DNA of 45,223 bases from Candidatus Gastranaerophilales bacterium (lineage in GTDB: Bacteria; Cyanobacteriota; Vampirovibrionia; Gastranaerophilales; Gastranaerophilaceae): assembly GCA_944326015.1 (NCBI GenBank), contig CALVCJ010000007.1, positions 1 through 45,223 on the forward strand, read 5' to 3'. Positions within the stretch are counted from its first letter, which is position 1, and each line of letters begins with the position of its first letter. Shown here in pieces: positions 39,633-45,223 of the stretch. The position numbers and the translations under genes are program-made. Below the pieces are notes generated by a model. It was given only the letters and a program-made list of their open reading frames with translations, had not been told where the DNA came from and ran no database searches.

Positions 39633-42329
39633 ATGAGTGTGCAAAACGTTCAGACAAAAATATTGACACCAGCGCAACAGGCTGAATTAAAAAGTTTGCT
39701 TGCTGCTGCAAAGACTAAAGAAGAAAAAGCAAGTATATATACTACTTATTTAAATGCTTGTGGTGTAAATGTAGCAGGCACTGTTCTTGAAAGGCATGGT
39801 TCTGATAAAGGTAACATTGTTTCTCAAACTACATCACACAAGCTTAATGTCGGTGACATAATAAATTCAATGGTTCAGGCAGGATTTAAGCTTGACGATA
39901 AAAGCAAGGCAGAACTTCTTACTGCATTAACTGATGCCGGGGTTGCTGTTGACAAAGAAGGCAATATATCAATTGAAAACGTCGAAGCTGGTCAGAAGTT
40001 GAATAATGTTATGGCAAAATTTGCCCGCAGTAAGCAGGAGCCCAAATTAACTTTTGATGACAAGACTGACATACAGTTTATAGAAAAAATGGTAGAAGCT
40101 GGTGCTATAAAGAAAAATGAAGATGGCACTTTTGCAATTTTAAACAGAGAACTTACGGAACAATATTTAAATAAATTAGAATCTACCAGTCACGAGACTG
40201 GTAAGCCTATCAATCTTGATGTTCCTGCTAAGGAAGAAACAACAACCGTAAGAGAAGAAGGTGTTGTTAAAGTCGGCGATGATTTAAAGCATGATAAAGC
40301 TGCAAGAAAAAAAGCTGAAGCGGATTTTAAAGCTGAAATACAGAAATGGGCTGATGAGCCTGAAAATCAATCTACTATGCTTCTTTCTATTGCTGACCAT
40401 AAGTATTCAAAACAGATAGATAAAAGAGCTGCTAAAATTGCAAAAGAGTATGCTAATAAAAAATCTGATGTTGAATTATTTAAAGATTATTTAAATGAAT
40501 ATGCAACTGATGGTGAAAAAGTGTATATGATATCTTTATTAAAAGCGTTAGATGAGAAACTAACTGATGAAGAATTACTTGCAGCATTGCATAAAGGCAC
40601 AAATAGCAATAAAATAAAAGATTTATCGAATCAACAGGATAGAACTAATGCACTTTATTATTATGCCTTACAAGAGTGTAAATTTAACAAAGATATACTA
40701 ATTGACAAAATGGCAACGATTGATGTCATGAGTGAACGGTCTCCAGAACAGGTTGTAAAAGATAAGCTGGAGTTTATAGATGAAGAAGCAAAACGTCAGA
40801 CAGAGGCCGCTGAAACGCGTCAAAATATAAAAAATACCAGAGTTTATTTTTCTGAAGAAGCAAGAAAAGCTGCAGAGGGAAAAGAAACAAATGATTCAAT
40901 AGAACACAACGATATAGGCGATTTAGGCCGCAAACTCGTTATGGCAAATCCCGAAAGGTTTTGTAAAGCCGGAACTCAGGCTGATCATGATTTTGAACAG
41001 CCAAAAGGTACATTCTGGAAATTTGATGAAGGTTTATTTAAAGAATTCTGTCAGGATGTATGTAACGGTTCTCTTGACAAACTTGTCGATACTGACAGAG
41101 AAGGGTTCCAGGAAGAAGGCAATTTGAACTTGCAGGAAGGCCGTGATGTTCTAAAAGAACAATTCCTAAGAGATGAAAATGGCAATCCGCGTTCAATAGA
41201 GCAGCTTTTTGGCAACGCAAACGGAAATGTTGGCGTCAGAGAATTGAAAAAGTTCCGTAAATTTATTGAATCGAGCGGTTATAGTGTTGATAAAGACCGT
41301 ACCAGAGCAAAACGTGCATTACACGTATTCAAAGAGGCAGGTATAGGCGCCGCTCTTGGTTTGGCGACTGCCGGACTCAGTTCTGTTGCAGCCGGTGCTG
41401 TTTCTATTGCAGGTGAGACAGCTGCCCAGTTTGTTGGTTACAAGGGTGTAACTGATTCAAGCGTTTATTCATTCACAACACAGGATAGGATAATTAGTGA
41501 TGAAACTACTTTTAATTTTCGTTTTAATGGTGAAGAATATACGCAAACAGTTCATAAAGACATATTAGTTCCAGGTGAAAAATATGATATACCTATAAAA
41601 GGTCAGGAGTATTCCGGAACAGTAAGAGCGGATGGCCAGCATTATGCAGACAGAGGTAACAATCATTCAAAAACTTCGTGGAATGGTGCAATATTTGCTG
41701 GTGTTATCGGAGGTGTTCATGGTGCTGCAACAGCGGGAGGCGTATACGCAAGAAGCAGAAGCGATTTGACAGTCAACCTCAGACGCGAAGATGAAGAAAC
41801 TGATACAAAAGATACAAAATTTAAACTTAATATTCCGCAGCCAACAGTTGTCACCGTAAGATCCGGTCAGATTGGTTCTGGTGATGTGGAAATTGGTAAT
41901 AAGGCATGCAAGCTGAGAGTAAGAACTATATATGCTCCGAGTGCAAACGGCAAACCCGGATTAAACAAGGCTGAATCCAAAAAGGCAATGGTTTCTGTTT
42001 ATTACGGAATTGATATTAATTCACCACAGTTTGAAAAAGTTTATAAATTTATTATGGAAGATATTAACGGTCTGCAAAAGTACGGCGATAGAAACTATAC
42101 AGCAGATACTACATATTACTTGCCCGAGAGAATTCCGGCGACTGTTGCGGGTATCGATTTTGAATTGAAATTTAACCCGGAAGATCCGAAAGAAAGACAA
42201 AGATTAAGTGAAATTGATATTCCGACTCTTGTTGGCGGGGGTACAAATAAAAAAGCGGCATCAAATACACAGAAAATTCCGGGCGAACTTTACAATGGCA
42301 GAGGCAGAATTGATGAACCAAAGGTATAA
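39633..42329 (+). CDS. Large protein of unknown function with Gly/Ala-rich hydrophobic segments
   Basis: 898 residues, no signal peptide. The first ~550 residues are charged and helical (LTPAQQAELKSLLAAAKTKEEK, KAARKKAEADFKAEIQKW). A stretch near 535-560 (LFGNANGNVGVRELKKFRKF) resembles a degenerate EF-hand. Two glycine-zipper-like hydrophobic segments follow (AGIGAALGLATAGLSSVAAG and GAIFAGVIGGVHGAATAGG, near 570-590 and 690-710), separated by ~100 residues of beta character (YTQTVHKDILVPGEKYDIPI). The C-terminal ~180 residues look beta-rich. Such zippers occur in translocated toxins, phage tail proteins and colicin-like channels. No homologue is recognised. Strong terminator after the stop; the next gene is the filamentous adhesin. 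Confidence 0.78.
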   Translation: MSVQNVQTKILTPAQQAELKSLLAAAKTKEEKASIYTTYLNACGVNVAGTVLERHGSDKGNIVSQTTSHKLNVGDIINSMVQAGFKLDDKSKAELLTALTDAGVAVDKEGNISIENVEAGQKLNNVMAKFARSKQEPKLTFDDKTDIQFIEKMVEAGAIKKNEDGTFAILNRELTEQYLNKLESTSHETGKPINLDVPAKEETTTVREEGVVKVGDDLKHDKAARKKAEADFKAEIQKWADEPENQSTMLLSIADHKYSKQIDKRAAKIAKEYANKKSDVELFKDYLNEYATDGEKVYMISLLKALDEKLTDEELLAALHKGTNSNKIKDLSNQQDRTNALYYYALQECKFNKDILIDKMATIDVMSERSPEQVVKDKLEFIDEEAKRQTEAAETRQNIKNTRVYFSEEARKAAEGKETNDSIEHNDIGDLGRKLVMANPERFCKAGTQADHDFEQPKGTFWKFDEGLFKEFCQDVCNGSLDKLVDTDREGFQEEGNLNLQEGRDVLKEQFLRDENGNPRSIEQLFGNANGNVGVRELKKFRKFIESSGYSVDKDRTRAKRALHVFKEAGIGAALGLATAGLSSVAAGAVSIAGETAAQFVGYKGVTDSSVYSFTTQDRIISDETTFNFRFNGEEYTQTVHKDILVPGEKYDIPIKGQEYSGTVRADGQHYADRGNNHSKTSWNGAIFAGVIGGVHGAATAGGVYARSRSDLTVNLRREDEETDTKDTKFKLNIPQPTVVTVRSGQIGSGDVEIGNKACKLRVRTIYAPSANGKPGLNKAESKKAMVSVYYGIDINSPQFEKVYKFIMEDINGLQKYGDRNYTADTTYYLPERIPATVAGIDFELKFNPEDPKERQRLSEIDIPTLVGGGTNKKAASNTQKIPGELYNGRGRIDEPKV

Positions 42330-42330
42330 A

Positions 42331-42357
42331 ACAAGGAGGGTATTTACCCTCCTGTTT
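42331..42357 (+). terminator. Intrinsic terminator after the 898-residue gene
   Basis: AGGAGGGTA-TT-TACCCTCCT (42334-42353) with extra ACA/TGT-type pairing and GTTT after it. Confidence 0.75.
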
Positions 42358-42482
42358 CATATATAAACTTTTGTAAAGATTTACCCGAAAAATGTAAATA
42401 ATTTGCTATTATTAAACGTTTATATACATGTAAAGTAAAGTGTTTTACGTGCAAAAAAGAAAAAATGACGAGGTCAAAGAAA

Positions 42483-45223
42483 ATGTCCATTGAACAGGGA
42501 AAAAAAAGAAAAAGAATAACAGCATTTGTACTAAGTTTTTTGTTGGTAATGCAGCAATCACTGACATATCAGGCTTTGGCTTCTACAATCACCGATGCGG
42601 CAGGTAATCCAATAAAATCCGATAACGGTTCCGTTAACAACGGTACTTGGAATATGATGCCAGATGCAGTAAATATTGGAAATAAAACGGGGTTTAAACA
42701 ATTCAATGAAATAACCTTATCTCAAGGTGATGTTTTAAACTTTATTTATACATACGTAAACCAATATCAATCGGGTACCTCTGATGACTTAGTTTTGAAA
42801 GTTGATCGTGGTACTATTGATACATTTGTCGCACTTGTTAATCAAGGTGTTAATATTCAAGGTATTGTTAATGCTTTGCAAAATACAGGTGGAGCATTAA
42901 AATCTGATGGAAACTTAATGATTATATCACCCGGCGGTATGGTTGTCGGGGCTTCAGGCGTATTGAATGTCGGAAGTTTATCTGTTATTGCGCCAACACA
43001 AACTTCTTATAATACCTTAACAGAAAATTTAAACTTACCGCAAAAGCATGAGTATTTTATAACTAAGTTTGATACTGGCTATAATGCAGATAATCCGCCG
43101 GAACGTCTCAATATTGAGGCAACCGAGTGGGATTATACAAAAAATATAGCAGTTTATACCGACAGAACATTGGATACATCGGTATTAAAGGCAGGAAGAG
43201 ATATTGATATACAGTCAGGAGCCAGAATTGCTGCACGCGGAGATGTCAACTTGCAGGGCGGACAGGTTAATGTTAACGGACTTGTTGTATCAGGTATCGG
43301 AAATAACACAGATGTTTTAAGCGGTACAGATGCAGCAACAACATTGTTTAACAGTCTTGTTAGTGCTGATAATATGACATCCGGAAACGCTTTTGAAAGT
43401 TTGGACGGTAATATAGTCATTACTTCAAACGGCGGAACTTCAATCGGCGGTACCGTAAAAAACTTTGGCAGAGGTAATATTACAATAGAAAATACAGGAA
43501 ATTCAGGCATCAATATTTCAGGCGAGGTTTCCAACCCCAACGGTAATTTGACTGTTACAAATTCAGGCGGCAAATTGCTTGTTGCTTCTACCGGTCTTAT
43601 TGAATCAGGCGCTAAAAATAATAATGCTAATTCAAATTTGCTTGTTTCAAATACTTCTACCGGCGGTATGGATATTCAAGGGCAGATCAATATTAATCAT
43701 GGAAATCAAACAAATACTGTTCGGTTTACCAACAAAAATTCCGATATGAAAATCGGTTATGCAGGCAAATCAAACAATATTCAGTCAAACGCTGATGTTA
43801 ATATAGATGTCACAGGCGGAGACCTTTTAAACAATGGTGTTTCTAATGTATTAATTAACACAACTAACGGTGCTGATTTGAACATCAATGTTACAAACGG
43901 TTCTATCGGGACTGATTTAGGTAATCAGGATGGACATTATACAGGTATCTGGAAGGCTCAAAGAGATTTGGAAAAATCTTTAAACATTGCAGTTGACGGT
44001 GTTGTTACTGCAAAAAGCACAGGTACAGGTTCCGCTGCCAATATCGCAAGCATAGGCAAAGATTTAAAAGTTAATACAATTTCATCTCAAGGCAGAACAA
44101 CTGTTCTTGCGGATTCTGCAAGCAGCGGAAATACTGCCTATGATATTATAAACGCTTCAACAGATTCTAATACTCCGAATATTGAAGGTAAAGGCGTTTC
44201 ATTGATCGCAAGCGGTAAAATCGGCGATACAAACAACGCTCTGACTTTCAGACAAACTCAAGGAAGTTTCGGCACTGTTGACGGTCAACTTAATTATACC
44301 GATAACGCATCTTACGGCACTGATATGCTTGCTATAGGTGATATTAATGTTAAAGGTATGGACTCGGCATCTGGTCAAAAACTTGACACTAACGTTGGCG
44401 GTTTGATTTCCCGCGAAGGCAGTGTAAATGCGGAATTCTCAGGTGACACATACATCAGAGAAACTACTGCAGCTGATAAAGTTAATATTACAACAAGAGG
44501 AAAAGAACTTTACGTTGAACATTTGGGCGAAGCTCCTTCATACGGAACTTATAGAGAAGATTACTTTGGACCGAACAACAATGCTCATCCGACATCAGCA
44601 AAGTTAACTGCTCTAGATCTTGGCACTGACTGGAATAATCGTGCTGATTCAAGAATTATTGTTAAAAACGGTACATTACAGGGCAAAGGCGAAGTCAGAC
44701 CTTCACACGATCAGGATTTAACACTTGTTGCAGATAACGCATACGCAGGCGGTTACTACTTTAATATGGGTAACAACAGAGGCGAAATTCAAAATGCAAA
44801 TCCTTCTAATCCATCAGGACATAAATTTAATCCTTCAACTGTAGAAGAAGACAGCAGAACAAATACTTTAACAAATGCTGCAGATTCTGATATCCCGGTT
44901 TCAATCAGGGGAAAAGCCGTAAGACCGGATGATGTTACAGTTATCGGTAAAAACGAAGATGAACGTAATTACTATTACGGTGGAAGCTCACAGGGCGATG
45001 ATGAAGGATATGACGGCGTAAACGGTTCTGATGATCCGGATAAACAGGGTACGGAGGAAGATGACGATAACCTTGTAGTTCCTAAAGAAGACGAGGAAAT
45101 TGTTGATACGGATTCTGATATGGATAATGACACCGATACCGACACCGATATCGATAACGATACCGACACTGATACCGATATTGATAATGATACGGATACA
45201 GACACTGACACCGATACCGACAC
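42483..45223 (+). CDS. Filamentous haemagglutinin-type secreted adhesin, 5' part
   Basis: The frame is open from ATG 42483 to the window edge (913 codons, no stop). A long signal peptide (KKRKRITAFVLSFLLVMQQS...QALAS) precedes the two-partner-secretion/FHA N-terminal domain, with the diagnostic LKSDGNLMIISPGGMVVGASGVLNVGSLSVIAP. A beta-helix of Asn/Gly/Thr repeats follows (e.g. GNITIENTGNSGINISGEVS, GGDLLNNGVSNVLI). Such proteins are exported by an outer-membrane TpsB (Omp85) partner, not in the window, and act in adhesion or contact-dependent competition. The visible end is acidic and becomes an Asp-Thr repeat. No clear Shine-Dalgarno (ACGAGGTCAAAG is weak). TATATACATGT lies 52 nt upstream. 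Confidence 0.9.
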   Translation, partial: MSIEQGKKRKRITAFVLSFLLVMQQSLTYQALASTITDAAGNPIKSDNGSVNNGTWNMMPDAVNIGNKTGFKQFNEITLSQGDVLNFIYTYVNQYQSGTSDDLVLKVDRGTIDTFVALVNQGVNIQGIVNALQNTGGALKSDGNLMIISPGGMVVGASGVLNVGSLSVIAPTQTSYNTLTENLNLPQKHEYFITKFDTGYNADNPPERLNIEATEWDYTKNIAVYTDRTLDTSVLKAGRDIDIQSGARIAARGDVNLQGGQVNVNGLVVSGIGNNTDVLSGTDAATTLFNSLVSADNMTSGNAFESLDGNIVITSNGGTSIGGTVKNFGRGNITIENTGNSGINISGEVSNPNGNLTVTNSGGKLLVASTGLIESGAKNNNANSNLLVSNTSTGGMDIQGQININHGNQTNTVRFTNKNSDMKIGYAGKSNNIQSNADVNIDVTGGDLLNNGVSNVLINTTNGADLNINVTNGSIGTDLGNQDGHYTGIWKAQRDLEKSLNIAVDGVVTAKSTGTGSAANIASIGKDLKVNTISSQGRTTVLADSASSGNTAYDIINASTDSNTPNIEGKGVSLIASGKIGDTNNALTFRQTQGSFGTVDGQLNYTDNASYGTDMLAIGDINVKGMDSASGQKLDTNVGGLISREGSVNAEFSGDTYIRETTAADKVNITTRGKELYVEHLGEAPSYGTYREDYFGPNNNAHPTSAKLTALDLGTDWNNRADSRIIVKNGTLQGKGEVRPSHDQDLTLVADNAYAGGYYFNMGNNRGEIQNANPSNPSGHKFNPSTVEEDSRTNTLTNAADSDIPVSIRGKAVRPDDVTVIGKNEDERNYYYGGSSQGDDEGYDGVNGSDDPDKQGTEEDDDNLVVPKEDEEIVDTDSDMDNDTDTDTDIDNDTDTDTDIDNDTDTDTDTDTD
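45129..45223 (+). repeat. Asp-Thr codon repeats (30-nt unit) in the adhesin
   Basis: Units of ten codons, DTDTDTDIDN, at 45129-45158 and 45159-45188, then DTDTDTDTDT from 45189 and on past the edge. Synonymous third bases differ between units (ACC/ACT/ACG/ACA), so the peptide is kept while the DNA diverges, which speaks for selection on the protein. Opposite-strand Ser-Val frames are shadows. Confidence 0.88.

Noticed and set aside
44975..45223. Minus-strand frame of Ser-Val/Ser-Ile repeats
   Set aside because: It is the exact opposite-strand shadow of the in-frame Asp-Thr repeats of the adhesin and has no start signals.
1..45223. CRISPR arrays, rRNA genes, insertion-sequence transposases, prophage structural genes
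   Set aside because: Looked for on both strands; no regularly spaced direct repeats with spacers, no rRNA signatures and no transposase or capsid/tail motifs were seen.

Overview
The window looks like a chromosomal stretch of a low-GC, double-membraned (Gram-negative type) bacterium. Outer-membrane evidence is a porin tail at 1-282, an LptF/LptG-type permease and a filamentous-haemagglutinin-type secreted protein. Several prepilin-like genes carry the head FTLAEVLITLG and C-termini of the 'SAWVI..NENMNYLKC' or 'NWEMNY' type. Together with the fused endonuclease Q-UvrD protein, GGDEF/HD-GYP signalling and GatA, these most resemble gut Gastranaerophilales ('Melainabacteria', the non-photosynthetic sister group of Cyanobacteria). 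That assignment rests on remembered protein style, not on a search.

Layout. 1-3205: porin tail, an XRE regulator divergent from a small gene across a 45-bp palindrome, hisS with a degenerate nucleotidyltransferase. 3251-3977: broken prepilin locus. 4041-6198: TPR/membrane protein pair. 6294-9179: EndoQ-UvrD fusion. 9379-10610: AT-rich DUF3800 pair beside tRNA-Ala(GGC). 10920-14886: unknown gene, Zn-dehydrogenase, poly-C prepilin mini-locus, LptF/G, coiled-coil protein. 14933-15130: small inverted-repeat-bounded element encoding a 24-residue hydrophobic peptide. 15323-17533: gatA and a HepT/MntA-type toxin-antitoxin pair. 17534-18176: dispersed repeats and a prepilin tail. 18177-22872: XRE regulator, HAD phosphatase with a DtxR-type regulator, YkgJ protein, glycosyltransferase, zinc ribbon. 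22984-33543: GAF-GGDEF-HD-GYP, DUF262-HNH nuclease, two TonB-C-like periplasmic proteins, ffh, a diguanylate cyclase, an ArsB/NhaD-type transporter. 33624-35755: dapF, rpsF, ssb, rpsR. 35892-36726: prepilin gene interrupted by a G10 tract. 36815-39134: pgi and a DUF2971 protein. 39633-45223: an 898-residue unknown protein and the start of a large filamentous adhesin ending in Asp-Thr repeats.

The strongest unexplained signal is the set of four prepilin loci. Three have promoter, Shine-Dalgarno and start codon in place, but reading into the pilin is broken near the start. Two breaks are at homopolymers of exactly ten G/C and both need one more base (or two fewer) to restore frame, which suggests slipped-strand phase variation or cassette rearrangement. 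Other notable signals are genes whose -10 box lies exactly 6 nt before the ATG (leaderless transcription), the toxin-like micropeptide element, the 45-bp operator and several families of short dispersed hairpin repeats.
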